Below are positions 25,155-33,607 of a DNA stretch of 64,000 nt, one piece after another (the stretch's first letter is position 1; every line of letters starts with the position of its first letter). Made by a program: the position numbers and the translations under genes. Origin of the DNA: an uncultured Porphyromonadaceae bacterium (GTDB lineage: Bacteria; Bacteroidota; Bacteroidia; Bacteroidales; Muribaculaceae); the NCBI GenBank assembly GCA_902493335.1, contig CABUPJ010000002.1, positions 21,356 through 85,355 of the forward strand, written 5' to 3'. Below the pieces are notes generated by a model. It saw only the letters and a list, made by a program, of their open reading frames with translations, was not told the origin of the DNA and did not search any database.

Positions 25155-25491
25155 TTAAAAAAGCCACGAACTCAGAGTTAAGCCGTGTGCCGTCGAACTC
25201 GGATACGTCCCATTCATAACTGAATATCTCGCCGGTAGCTTTGTCAAGCCACTTGCGCTTCCGCACATGGAGGTATGTGGCCCGTCCACGTATCGGATAA
25301 TCCTGTATCGTACGGTAATCGCCGAATCCGTAAGAAATTATGTTTTTATTGTACTTGTCTTCGCGAAGTTGTTCTTTCTTCTCATCAAGCCATATGTCGA
25401 AGCGGGTATCGCTTTTTTCAAATCGTTCAATGTCGAAGTTGTCTATCAGGACTTCGGGTAGGATTGCTCTGAGCAGTTGGTTTGGTTTCAT
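25141..25491 (-). CDS. Transposase N-terminal ORF of the IS
   Basis: A 116-residue product starting MKPNQLLRAILPEVLIDNFD, with RGRATYLHVRKRKWLDK and SYEWDVSEFDGTRL. It corresponds to the N-terminal region that Bacteroidetes ISL3/ISAon1-like elements encode in a separate frame. It ends next to T6A4 (GCTTTTTTAAAAG on the minus strand), after which the catalytic frame opens one base ahead (+1). Slippage at this run could join the two, but a mutation cannot be excluded. Confidence 0.65.
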   Translation of the reverse strand: MKPNQLLRAILPEVLIDNFDIERFEKSDTRFDIWLDEKKEQLREDKYNKNIISYGFGDYRTIQDYPIRGRATYLHVRKRKWLDKATGEIFSYEWDVSEFDGTRLNSEFVAFLKEGD

Positions 25492-25582
25492 TTTACAAAG
25501 ATAACACTATACTCCGACATCTTCCCCACCCACCGGAAAAATCCGCTGACCCTAAAAAAATAATGTCATGAATACGCACAAA

Positions 25583-25618
25583 AAATTACGCACGATCATC
25601 AAAAATCGTGCGTAATTT
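25583..25618. repeat. 14-bp inverted repeat inside the right end of the island
   Basis: AAATTACGCACGAT (25583-25596) and ATCGTGCGTAATTT (25605-25618) are exact reverse complements around an 8-base spacer. The right arm belongs to the 31-bp repeat. Together with the tandem CGTGCGTAA units it makes a cluster of binding half-sites next to attR. Confidence 0.6.
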
Positions 25619-25629
25619 CGTGCGTAAAT
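25599..25629. repeat. 31-bp direct repeat, right copy
   Basis: Identical to 2885-2915 and in the same orientation. It lies 31 bp from the attR core at 25660. See the left copy for the internal 12-bp units. Confidence 0.6.
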
Positions 25630-25660
25630 TTCGTAATTCGCTGATTGTCAGCGTTTATTG

Positions 25661-25747
25661 CGGAAAGACAGGGATTCGAACCCTGGGTACCCGCAAGGGT
25701 ACAACGGTTTTCGAGACCGCCCCGATCGACCACTCCGGCATCTTTCC
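25661..25747 (-). tRNA. tRNA-Ser(CGA)
   Basis: An 87-nt class II tRNA on the minus strand. The acceptor stem GGAAAGA/TCTTTCC pairs fully; the anticodon arm is GCGGT-CTCGAAA-ACCGT, giving anticodon CGA for UCG codons; the long variable arm GTACCC-TTGC-GGGTAC and the T-arm CAGGG-TTCGAAT-CCCTG are complete. The discriminator base is G and CCA is not encoded. Its 3' end (25661-25676) is the integration site of the island, which lies downstream of the gene and leaves it whole. Confidence 0.93.
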
Positions 25748-25773
25748 TTTATGTGGTGTTTCGTTTCCGTGTG

Positions 25774-25805
25774 CAAAGGTACACATTGTTTTGTTTTCTG
25801 TCAAA
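25774..25805 (-). promoter_or_regulatory. Promoter of tRNA-Ser
   Basis: On the minus strand TTTG (25802-25805) and TACCTTTG (25774-25781) are 20 bp apart, an excellent match to the Bacteroidetes -33 TTTG / -7 TAnnTTTG consensus. The tRNA begins 26 bp further on. Confidence 0.75.
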
Positions 25806-26051
25806 TTTTTTTGAATGTTTTGACGAAAGTTTTTCCAACCGGCTTTATTTCAAGCATTTTTATCGCCCTGCCAGGTGCTAAGACAAGGACATAAAAAAAA
25901 TTACTCGTCATCACGACGAATAATCTTCTTACCTTAAATCTAATACCATGAAAAACTGATGCAAAGTTAATGGTTTTATGTTATGCAACATAATTTTCGG
26001 GCAAGAAAATCAATTACATTAACTTTAATTAACAACAGACATTTTCTTAAT
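25806..26051. other. Spacer between tRNA promoter and complex I terminator
   Basis: No gene seen. An imperfect hairpin at about 25899-25924 (ATTACTCGTC / GACGAATAAT) is the only structure noticed. Confidence 0.4.
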
Positions 26052-26086
26052 AAAAAACCCCGGGATATCTCAGCGATAGCCCGGGG
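26052..26086 (-). terminator. Terminator of the nuo-atp-nuo block
   Basis: On the minus strand CCCCGGG and CCCGGGG (26080-26086 and 26058-26064) close a stem around CTATCGCTGAGATAT, followed by TTTTTTATT. It lies 28 bp beyond the nuoN stop. Confidence 0.85.
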
Positions 26087-26113
26087 CAAAAAATGTGAAT
26101 TATGTTATCAACA

Positions 26114-27586
26114 TCAGTTGATGAAGTATGCGCTTAAATCGCTGACCGATGTGATGTCGAGGAGGCCGCTGTAGACGCAGCTGACGATACCGAGCAGCAA
26201 GATACCGCCGACAGTTATCCACAAACCGAGGCGTTCTGAACAAGTCGAACGGAATGTCTCAATCTGACATTTATCCTCGCTGATATACATGGCCTTGACA
26301 ACAAGGAGGTAGTAATAGAGCGAGATGATTGTGTTGATAAGGGCGATGAGCACGAGAACATAGATGGCTATCGAACCCTGATTAATGGCGCCGGTAAAGA
26401 TAAAGAACTTTGAGAAGAAGCCTGCGAAGGGGGGAATACCGGCAAGCGAGAACATTGCAAGCATCATCGCGAAAGACAACTTGGGATTTGTTTTGCTGAG
26501 TCCGCGATAATCGTCCATCGAGACTTTGCCGCTGGCATTCTCGATAGCACCGATGACACCAAAGGCGGCAAGGTTAGAGAAGATGTAGACGAGTATGTAG
26601 TAAATCATGGCGGCGACGCCCATTGTGTTGTGGGCGATGATGCCGAGCATGATATAACCTGCCTGCGAGACTGACGAGAAAGCGAGGAATCGCTTCATGT
26701 TGCGCTGACGGATGGCAAAGAGGTTGCCGACTGTAATTGTCAGAATTATCAGCGCATAAAGCATCCACTCCCACACCGACGAATAAACGGCGCCGAAGAC
26801 CTGCGCGAGGATTACCATGAAAGCGAAGGCAGCGGCTCCTTTAGAGATGACCGAGAGATAGGATGTGACGGATGTCGGTGCACCCTGATAAACATCGGCA
26901 GTCCAAAGGTGGAAGGGTACGAGCGACAGCTTGAAACCGACTCCCGCGATGACAAAGGCGACGGCAATGACAAGCAGCGTCGATTCGCCGGCTGAAAGAG
27001 CGTAATAGATATTCTCGAAATAGAGCGAGCCGGCGATGCCGTAGACAAATGAGAGACCCATCAGGAAGACTGCCGACGAGAAGACTGCCGTAAGGATATA
27101 TTTGACGGCGGCCTCGTGGCTTTCGTAACGGTTTTTGTCGAGAGCGACCATGGCTGCAAGAGGCAGCGAAGCGGCTTCGAGACCGATGACGAAGAGGAGG
27201 AAGTGACGGGCTGAAATCATCAGATACATACCGAAGAGTGTGACGAGGAGGAGCTCATAGAACTCACCGCGACGGTGTTCCATCGGCTGGCTGTTGGCCC
27301 AGGTCACAGACTGGATGAGGACGATGATGACACCGATGTTGAGGACATTCTTGATGGCGGCGACGACGGCGTTTGTCTCATACATGCCGGCGAAAGCGAG
27401 CGACGAGGCGCTTGCCGAGGGGCAGACGATGCCACAGACCGTGACGGCAAACATAAGGAGCGCAGCAAAGACAGGCAGCTTGCCGTATGAGGCCCTGGGC
27501 ATAAACGTATCATAAAGGAAGACTAACAGGAATACGATTAACAATCCTATTTCTTGCTTCATTGCTAAAAATTGCGAGTAATCCAT
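26114..27586 (-). CDS. nuoN: NADH-quinone oxidoreductase subunit N
   Basis: A 490-residue antiporter-like membrane subunit with about 14 helices. Family marks include the Lys-bearing helix segments VGFKLSLVPFHLWTADVYQGAPTSVTSYLSVISKGAA and LAGIPPFAGFFSKFF. It forms one of the three proton-pumping modules of the complex I membrane arm. Last gene of the block, 15 bp after nuoM, with a terminator directly downstream. Confidence 0.95.
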   Translation of the reverse strand: MDYSQFLAMKQEIGLLIVFLLVFLYDTFMPRASYGKLPVFAALLMFAVTVCGIVCPSASASSLAFAGMYETNAVVAAIKNVLNIGVIIVLIQSVTWANSQPMEHRRGEFYELLLVTLFGMYLMISARHFLLFVIGLEAASLPLAAMVALDKNRYESHEAAVKYILTAVFSSAVFLMGLSFVYGIAGSLYFENIYYALSAGESTLLVIAVAFVIAGVGFKLSLVPFHLWTADVYQGAPTSVTSYLSVISKGAAAFAFMVILAQVFGAVYSSVWEWMLYALIILTITVGNLFAIRQRNMKRFLAFSSVSQAGYIMLGIIAHNTMGVAAMIYYILVYIFSNLAAFGVIGAIENASGKVSMDDYRGLSKTNPKLSFAMMLAMFSLAGIPPFAGFFSKFFIFTGAINQGSIAIYVLVLIALINTIISLYYYLLVVKAMYISEDKCQIETFRSTCSERLGLWITVGGILLLGIVSCVYSGLLDITSVSDLSAYFIN

Positions 27587-27601
27587 TTCTATTAATCCTT
27601 A

Positions 27602-29131
27602 TTAGTTAAGACCAAGCACCTTGAAGATCTCGGGGCTGAAGGTGAAATTAATCAAGTTGTTGAAGAAATTGGGGAAACAGCCGATTGCTGCGACGCAGAC
27701 GATGAGGGTCGCAGTCGAGAGGCGCTCCCACCATGTAGCGTCGGTGAGCTCACGATGATGCTCGTTGTGAACCGGACCGAAGAGCAGTTTGCCGACGACA
27801 CGGAGAATATAGACTGCCGTGATGACAATCGAACAGCAGGCTATTATCGTAAAGACGAGACGAAGCGAGCCGTGGCCTGCGAGATAGTCGGTCATACCCT
27901 GCTGGAACGAACCGACGAAGATTGTCATCTCGGCGACGAAACCGCTGAGACCGGGGAGGCCGAGCGACGCCATACCGGCGATAACGTAGCAGACCGAGAG
28001 GTATGGCATAATCTGCATCATGCCGCCCATCTCACGGATGTCACGTGTGTGGGTGCGGCCGTAAATCATACCGATGAGGGCGAAGAAGAGGGCCGTCATA
28101 AGACCGTGAGAAAGCATCTGCATGATCGCGCCGGTCATCGCGGTGGTGTTGAGCATGAGGATGGCGAAGAGCACGAGACCGCAGTGTGACACCGACGAAT
28201 AAGCGTTGATATACTTGAGGTCGGTCTGGACACATGCGCTGAAGGCACCGTAGACGACCGAGATTCCTGTTAGGATAAGGAATATCCACGCGAGGTCATT
28301 GGCAGCCTGAGGCATCAGGTAGATGGCGACACGGAAGCAACCGTAACCGCCGAGTTTCATGAGGACGCCGGCATGAAGCATCGAGACTGCCGTGGGGGCA
28401 GAGGCATGACCGTCGGGCGACCATGTGTGGAAGGGGAACATGGCGCCGAGGACACCGAAACCGACGAATGTCATCGGGAAAAGGAAGTACTGCCAGCCTT
28501 TGTCAATTGAGGCATTGCGGGCGATGTCAAGGATATTCCAGGTCAGCGACGAGCTGTCGGCCGACGAATGGTAGTAGATGCCGATAAGGCCGAGCATCAG
28601 GAATGCCGAGCCGCCCATGAGCATCAGAGTCAGCTTCATCGCCGAATAGTTCTTGCGACCCGAGCCCCAGACGCCGATGAGAAGGTACATCGGGATAAGG
28701 GCGACCTCATAGAACATGAACATGGTGAAGAGGTCAATCGAGATGAAGAAGCCGAAGACACCGGTCGAAAGCAATATCAGCCAAAGGAAGAATGCCTTGG
28801 GCTGGGGAATCTGCCAGGAGGCGAAAGAACCTGCGAAAACGATTATCGACGACAGCAAAAGCATAGCTATCGAAATGCCGTCAACACCGACGGCGAGATT
28901 AATATGGAGTGGCGCGAACCAGGTCCACGAACCTGTGAAGAGCATCGGCTCTTCATTGCCGGCGGCTCTGAGCGCCAGATACTCGAGCAGGACGTAGGTC
29001 GACAGGCCGATAAGCGCGAGCGAGCCGACAACGGCAACGGCGCGTATCTGCTTGATGTTCCTGCATAGGGCGAGGCCGCCGAGCATTATCAGCGGTATCA
29101 CCACGAAGTAAATCAGTATATTGGAAAACAT
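27602..29131 (-). CDS. nuoM: NADH-quinone oxidoreductase subunit M
   Basis: A 509-residue antiporter-like subunit. MFYEVALIPMYLLIGVWG carries the conserved Glu, and FVGFGVLGAMFPFHTWSPDGHASAPTAVSMLHAGVLMKLGGYG the key Lys and His of the half-channel. The segment LGLPGLSGFVAEM is also typical. It is a proton-pumping module of the membrane arm. It lies 36 bp after nuoL and 15 bp before nuoN. Confidence 0.95.
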   Translation of the reverse strand: MFSNILIYFVVIPLIMLGGLALCRNIKQIRAVAVVGSLALIGLSTYVLLEYLALRAAGNEEPMLFTGSWTWFAPLHINLAVGVDGISIAMLLLSSIIVFAGSFASWQIPQPKAFFLWLILLSTGVFGFFISIDLFTMFMFYEVALIPMYLLIGVWGSGRKNYSAMKLTLMLMGGSAFLMLGLIGIYYHSSADSSSLTWNILDIARNASIDKGWQYFLFPMTFVGFGVLGAMFPFHTWSPDGHASAPTAVSMLHAGVLMKLGGYGCFRVAIYLMPQAANDLAWIFLILTGISVVYGAFSACVQTDLKYINAYSSVSHCGLVLFAILMLNTTAMTGAIMQMLSHGLMTALFFALIGMIYGRTHTRDIREMGGMMQIMPYLSVCYVIAGMASLGLPGLSGFVAEMTIFVGSFQQGMTDYLAGHGSLRLVFTIIACCSIVITAVYILRVVGKLLFGPVHNEHHRELTDATWWERLSTATLIVCVAAIGCFPNFFNNLINFTFSPEIFKVLGLN

Positions 29132-29167
29132 TATAATTACTATATTAAATGATTATCACCCGGTTTA

Positions 29168-31177
29168 TTACAAGAGGCAGACCACTGTGACACCTCCGAG
29201 GAGCAGAGCACCGATGAGGTAGATCCATACATAATACTGAATCTGGCCCGACTGCAAGGGACGGATAAATTCCGAAGCCTTATTTGTCATTGTAGCAAAT
29301 GAGTCCATCGTGCCGTCGATGATGTGACGGTCAAACCACGCGATGGGACGGCTGACACAGTTGAATATGATTTTGTGGGTAATGAACTGGTAAAGTTCGT
29401 CCCAGTAGAATCTGTGGTGACACCAGCGCCAGAGATTGGGCAGCGCGTTTTTGAATTTTTCGGGGAGACTGTTTTCTTTTCTATACATTACCGTAGCAAG
29501 CGCGATGGCGATGATAGCCACTGCGAGGCTGACAGAAGCGACAGACCAGTCGAAATGAGCCATGAAGTCATAGGGCTCGCCGTTCCATGTGACGAATTTG
29601 CCGAAAGGAATGAAGCCTGCGACACAGCTGATGGCGGCGAGGATAATAAGAGGCAGCGACATAGTCCAGGGCTGGTCGTGAGGTGCGTGATGGCCTTCGG
29701 GAGTCTTGTGTTCTTTCCACCAGAAGATGAGATAGTAGAGACGGAACATATAGAAGGCGGTAAGGCCGGCGACAAGCGACATCCAGACGTATGCGACCCA
29801 ACTGTAACCGAGGCAAGAGCTCAGGATTTCGTCTTTTGAGAAGAAGCCCGAGAAAGGAATGATGCCGGCGATAGCGAGACAGCCGATGAGGAATGTCCAG
29901 TGAGTGATCGGCATATATTTGCGGAGGCCGTGCATGGCGGTGTAGTCGTTAGAACCGATAGCATGTATGAGAGCGCCGGCACCAAGGAAGAGCAGCGCCT
30001 TGAACATGGCGTGGGTGAAGAGATGGAACATCGAGGCCATATAGCCGAGACCTTCGTGGAAATCGGGACGGGCGACACCGAGCGACACCATCATGAAAGC
30101 TATCTGCGAGATGGTCGAGAAAGCAAGCACTCGTTTGATGTCGATCTGCGTGCAGGCGACCATAGCGGCGTAGAAGGCTGTAAGAGCACCGACAACAGTG
30201 ACGATGTCGAGCGCCGATTCCTCCATCAGATACAGCGGGAAAAGACGGGCGACGAGATAGACACCGGCAACGACCATGGTAGCGGCATGGATGAGAGCCG
30301 AAACGGGGGTCGGGCCTTCCATGGCATCGGGCAGCCAGATATGGAGCGGCATCATGGCCGATTTACCCATACCGCCCATGAAGATGAGGACGAGGGCCCA
30401 GGTCATGACCGAAGCGCCCATGAATGTCGAGGCGGCCGCGCTGTCAAAAATACCCTTGACGTTAATGGCTGTCTGTTCGCTGACCTGATATACATCGGCC
30501 ATACCGTCGACAGGAATCGATGTAAGAGCCGTGAAGTCGAATGTACCGGTATAATAAGAGAGGATAAGGATACCGACAAGGAAGCCGAGGTCGGCGAAAC
30601 GGGTGACGATAAACGCTTTCTTCGATGCCGAGACGGCAGAGGGCTTCGTATAGTAGAAACCGATGAGCAGGTATGACGAAGCGCCGACGAGCTCCCAGAA
30701 GATATACATCTGGAAGATGTTGGTGGCGACGACAAGACCGAGCATCGAGAAGCTGAAGAGCGACAGGAAAGCGTAGAAACGCTGGAAGCCGCGCTCGTAG
30801 ACACCATGATGGTCGCGCATGTAGCCGAGGCTGTAGAGGTGGACCATAAACGAGATTGTGGTGATGACCACGAGCATCATCGCAGAGATGGGATCGAGCA
30901 GGAATCCGAGTTTGATGACAAGCTTGTCGGTGAAGGCGAGCCAGGTCTGGTTGAAGATTACAGCCTGGAGGCGTTCGCCGGCAGCATTGACAAACTCAGA
31001 CGAGCCGCTGAAGAAATAGGTGAATGCAGTTGTATAGGCAAGCACAAGGACTGTGCCCATGCCGAGAGTGCCCAACGTACCGGCAAGCTTATGACTCATC
31101 TTCCCGCCCAGAAGGCCCAGGAAGAGGAACATAAACAGCGGTATCGTCAAAATTAACAATGGTAAGGTAGAATCCAT
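29168..31177 (-). CDS. nuoL: NADH-quinone oxidoreductase subunit L
   Basis: A 669-residue distal antiporter-like subunit. Conserved MYIFWELVGASSYLLIGFYYTKPSA holds the essential Glu and GGMGKSAMMPLHIWLPDAMEGPTPVSALIHAATMVVAGVYL the pumping Lys/His. The long C-terminal part after residue 560 fits the lateral helix that ties the modules together. It starts 5 bp after nuoK. Confidence 0.95.
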   Translation of the reverse strand: MDSTLPLLILTIPLFMFLFLGLLGGKMSHKLAGTLGTLGMGTVLVLAYTTAFTYFFSGSSEFVNAAGERLQAVIFNQTWLAFTDKLVIKLGFLLDPISAMMLVVITTISFMVHLYSLGYMRDHHGVYERGFQRFYAFLSLFSFSMLGLVVATNIFQMYIFWELVGASSYLLIGFYYTKPSAVSASKKAFIVTRFADLGFLVGILILSYYTGTFDFTALTSIPVDGMADVYQVSEQTAINVKGIFDSAAASTFMGASVMTWALVLIFMGGMGKSAMMPLHIWLPDAMEGPTPVSALIHAATMVVAGVYLVARLFPLYLMEESALDIVTVVGALTAFYAAMVACTQIDIKRVLAFSTISQIAFMMVSLGVARPDFHEGLGYMASMFHLFTHAMFKALLFLGAGALIHAIGSNDYTAMHGLRKYMPITHWTFLIGCLAIAGIIPFSGFFSKDEILSSCLGYSWVAYVWMSLVAGLTAFYMFRLYYLIFWWKEHKTPEGHHAPHDQPWTMSLPLIILAAISCVAGFIPFGKFVTWNGEPYDFMAHFDWSVASVSLAVAIIAIALATVMYRKENSLPEKFKNALPNLWRWCHHRFYWDELYQFITHKIIFNCVSRPIAWFDRHIIDGTMDSFATMTNKASEFIRPLQSGQIQYYVWIYLIGALLLGGVTVVCLL

Positions 31178-31182
31178 GATGC

Positions 31183-31506
31183 TTAGAATTTCATTTCGTT
31201 CAGACCGCGGACGTCGACATTGCGGGTCGAGCGGAAGATGTTAATAATAATCGCGATAGCGACTGCTGTTTCGGCGGCTGCGATAGCAATGGCGAAGAGC
31301 GTGAAGAACATGCCTTCCATCTGCTCGGGGAAGAGGAAACGGTTGAACACCACGAAATTGACATCGACGGCGTTAAGCATGAGTTCGAGCGAGATGAGCA
31401 TTGCAATCATATTACGGCGAGTGATGAATCCATAAACGCCGCAGCAGAACATTATGAGACTTGGTATAAGATAATAGATAGCTGTGATTTCCATAATTCC
31501 AATCAA
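31183..31506 (-). CDS. nuoK: NADH-quinone oxidoreductase subunit K
   Basis: A 107-residue protein with three membrane helices. The two buried Glu residues that line the proton path are seen in ISLELMLNAVDVNFV and AIAAAETAVAIAI. Its ATG overlaps the nuoJ stop by 4 bp (31503-31506), a sign of translational coupling. Confidence 0.94.
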   Translation of the reverse strand: MIGIMEITAIYYLIPSLIMFCCGVYGFITRRNMIAMLISLELMLNAVDVNFVVFNRFLFPEQMEGMFFTLFAIAIAAAETAVAIAIIINIFRSTRNVDVRGLNEMKF

Positions 31507-32015
31507 CGTTTACGGGCGATCACGACGCCACCGATTATACATGCGAGTAATAAGACACTGACAGCTTCGAAGGGAAGGAGATACTGACCGGCACCTGTGC
31601 CCATGAGTGTCTCGCCAATGCGGTCCATCGTGGGGGCTTCCATGTCGGGACGCGCCTCAAAGAGATTGCAGCGTGTCAACAGAGCATAGCCTGAAACGAG
31701 GAGCATGGCAAGCGAACCGATGAGTCCGAGCGCCTTAGACTTCGAAGTAAGTTTCTCAGAGTTGTCGCCGGGCTTGCTTGTAAGCAGGATGGCGAAGACA
31801 AACAGCACGACTATACCGCCGGCATAGACTGCGATCTGGACAGCGCCCAGAAATTCGTAGTCAAGCATGAAATAGACGGCGGCGGCGGCAAAAAGCGTGA
31901 ACAGCAGATATGTCGCCGCTCTTAGAATCTTGCGCGTCGTGACTGCAAGTACCGAGAATACAATCATCGCCAGGGCGACGACTACATAGCAAATGATACT
32001 TCCTAATGATTCCAT
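31503..32015 (-). CDS. nuoJ: NADH-quinone oxidoreductase subunit J
   Basis: A 170-residue five-helix membrane subunit with the marker YEFLGAVQIAVYAGGIVVLFVFAILLTS, which carries the conserved Tyr and the pi-bulge helix. It works with NuoH, A and K at the entry of the membrane arm. It lies 19 bp after nuoI and overlaps nuoK by 4 bp. Confidence 0.94.
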   Translation of the reverse strand: MESLGSIICYVVVALAMIVFSVLAVTTRKILRAATYLLFTLFAAAAVYFMLDYEFLGAVQIAVYAGGIVVLFVFAILLTSKPGDNSEKLTSKSKALGLIGSLAMLLVSGYALLTRCNLFEARPDMEAPTMDRIGETLMGTGAGQYLLPFEAVSVLLLACIIGGVVIARKR

Positions 32016-32034
32016 ATTTGGTTTTTAGTGATTA

Positions 32035-32634
32035 TTATTCTTTGGGAGTCTGGGCGTCGCCTGCAGCGGCAGCCTCACGGGCGGCTTTGGCGGCTGCAGC
32101 CTTGGCTTTGGCGGCTGCTATCTTGGCTTCGCGCTCGGCTGCGGCCTTGGCGAGTTCCTCGGGCGTCGGAGCGGGTTCTTCTTTTTCGGGGAGATAGTTG
32201 AGTTTCTTGACGAGTTTGTCGCGTGTGAAGACAGCCTGCTCGAAATCATTGGAGAACTCGAGCGCACCCGTAGGACATGATGTGACGCAGAGCTGACAGA
32301 ATGTGCAGCTGCCGAGGTCATAGAAATATTTGTCAAGTTTTTTCTTTTTTGTGCCGGCAGGAGTGTCGACCATCTTGGTCTCGAGAGCGATAGTGCCGTT
32401 GGGGCAATTGCGCTCGCATGTGCCGCAGGCGATACACTTGTGGTTGCCTTCGCTGTCATAGATAAGCTTTAGCTCGGCTCTGAAACGCTCGGGCACGTGA
32501 TGTGTCTCGCGGTTTTCGGGATATCGCTCGGTGATTTTAGGCGTGACAAATTCCTTGCCTGTGACCTGCATGCCTTTGAGAAGGCTTGCGATGCCCGAGC
32601 CTAACGATGAAAAATAATCTTTTACACTACCCAT
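32035..32634 (-). CDS. nuoI: NADH-quinone oxidoreductase subunit I (2x[4Fe-4S])
   Basis: A 199-residue ferredoxin-like subunit. Two cluster motifs are seen, CIACGTCERNCP and CTFCQLCVTSCP, which bind N6a and N6b. The last 45 residues are an Ala/Lys/Glu-rich helix (AKAAAEREAKIAAAKAKA) that is not needed for the clusters and is an odd extension. It is the first nuo gene after the atp insert, 48 bp beyond the atpG stop, without an obvious terminator between. Confidence 0.94.
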   Translation of the reverse strand: MGSVKDYFSSLGSGIASLLKGMQVTGKEFVTPKITERYPENRETHHVPERFRAELKLIYDSEGNHKCIACGTCERNCPNGTIALETKMVDTPAGTKKKKLDKYFYDLGSCTFCQLCVTSCPTGALEFSNDFEQAVFTRDKLVKKLNYLPEKEEPAPTPEELAKAAAEREAKIAAAKAKAAAAKAAREAAAAGDAQTPKE

Positions 32635-32682
32635 TGAAAATATGGTCTATAAAGTTTTACTATTATATATTTCACTTTACCG

Positions 32683-33573
32683 TCAGTCTCTGACCTGACC
32701 GCCGACGATGTCGAGCAGTTCGCTGGTGATGCTTTGCTGACGCAGTTTGTTATATTCAAGTTGAAGTTGTTCGAGGAGCTTTTTGGCGTTGTCGTTGGCG
32801 CTTTGCATGGCCATGACACGAGCCGCCTGCTCTGACGCACGGTTTTCAGCGAAGATCTCCTGCATTGTCGACAGAAGGAAAAGCGGAAGAACCGTACTGA
32901 AGATTGTCTGCGGATCGGGCTCGAAAAGATAGGGCCTCGAAGCGCCTTTATCGCCTCCGTCCGCGCTTAAATCAGCGCTGTCGACGGGGAGGAAAGTGAT
33001 ATTGGTCAGACGCTGGCGTCCGGCCGAATGATAATGGACATAAATCACCTCGACACGGTCGGTCGCACCCGTGACATAAGCATCGCTGAGCGCCGCCATG
33101 AAGTCTCTGACGCTGCGGCCCTCGCTTTTCGAGGTAACGGCGATGTCTTTGACTATATAGACACCTTTGCGGTCGATTTTAGTGACTGCCTTGAGCATTT
33201 TTTTGCCTATGGGATAGACGTCGACAGCAAGTCCGAGGCCATATCGTTCGCGTAGCTCGTCGATGCGTGCGACAAGCTGCTTGAAGATATTGGTGTTGTA
33301 AGCGCCGCAGAGGCCCTCGTCGCTGCCGAGAACGACGAGGCTGACGCGTTTTACTTCAAGATGAGACTCGACAAGAGGAGATGTGAAGTCGGCATCGGCG
33401 CTGAGCAGATTGCCCATTATCGTCTCGATCTGATTGCGGAAAGGCACCAGACGCTTGAGCGCTCCCTCGGCCTTGTGCATCTTGGCCGACGAAATCATTT
33501 TCATGGCGCCGGTGATTTTCTCTGACGAGGCCACCGACCCGATGCGTCCCTTTAACTCTCTTAATGTTGCCAT
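32683..33573 (-). CDS. atpG: F-type ATP synthase subunit gamma
   Basis: A 296-residue central stalk subunit. The N-terminal helix starts MATLRELKGRIGSVASSEKITGAMKMISSAKMHKAE, and the C-terminal helix contains RASEQAARVMAMQSANDNAKKLLEQLQLEYNKLRQQSITSELLDIVGG; these form the rotating coiled coil. The middle has SDEGLCGAYNTNI. It is the last atp gene; nuoI follows after 48 bp on the same strand. Confidence 0.96.
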   Translation of the reverse strand: MATLRELKGRIGSVASSEKITGAMKMISSAKMHKAEGALKRLVPFRNQIETIMGNLLSADADFTSPLVESHLEVKRVSLVVLGSDEGLCGAYNTNIFKQLVARIDELRERYGLGLAVDVYPIGKKMLKAVTKIDRKGVYIVKDIAVTSKSEGRSVRDFMAALSDAYVTGATDRVEVIYVHYHSAGRQRLTNITFLPVDSADLSADGGDKGASRPYLFEPDPQTIFSTVLPLFLLSTMQEIFAENRASEQAARVMAMQSANDNAKKLLEQLQLEYNKLRQQSITSELLDIVGGQVRD

Positions 33574-33607
33574 CTTGTTGTATTGAAAATATTCTGAAGA
33601 TTATGTT

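Larger units (their letters stand above)
24084..25552 (-). mobile_element. ISL3-like insertion sequence with 8-bp target duplication
   Basis: A 1,469-bp element. Terminal inverted repeats of 37 bp (24084-24120 and 25516-25552) start GGGTCAGCGG and differ at only two or three positions; similarity goes on for another 13 bp or so. TAAAAAAA flanks both sides (24076-24083 and 25553-25560), an 8-bp duplication as expected for the ISL3 family, though the target is A-rich. The transposase is split over three frames. It resembles IS of the ISAon1 kind in Bacteroidetes; that finer label is from memory. Confidence 0.82.
2761..25677. mobile_element. NBU-like integrated mobilizable element at tRNA-Ser with redox cargo
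   Basis: The ends are set by the 17-bp tRNA 3'-end repeats (2761-2777 and 25660-25676), with 31-bp direct repeats just inside both ends (2885-2915 and 25599-25629). The backbone reads tyrosine recombinase, DUF3853-type HTH protein, replication-initiation-like protein, a hypothetical gene and a MobV relaxase. This is close to the plan of Bacteroides NBU elements, and NBU2 is known to use tRNA-Ser. No conjugation (tra) genes are present, so transfer would need a helper element. Cargo is an AraC regulator and a run of 15 oxidoreductase-type genes. Base composition differs from the flanking core genes. Exact ends are inferred. Confidence 0.72.

Noticed and set aside
29900..30676. Plus-strand frame of 258 codons
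   Set aside because: Antisense to nuoL; charged, repetitive product rich in His, Asp and Glu, typical of a reverse-frame artefact.
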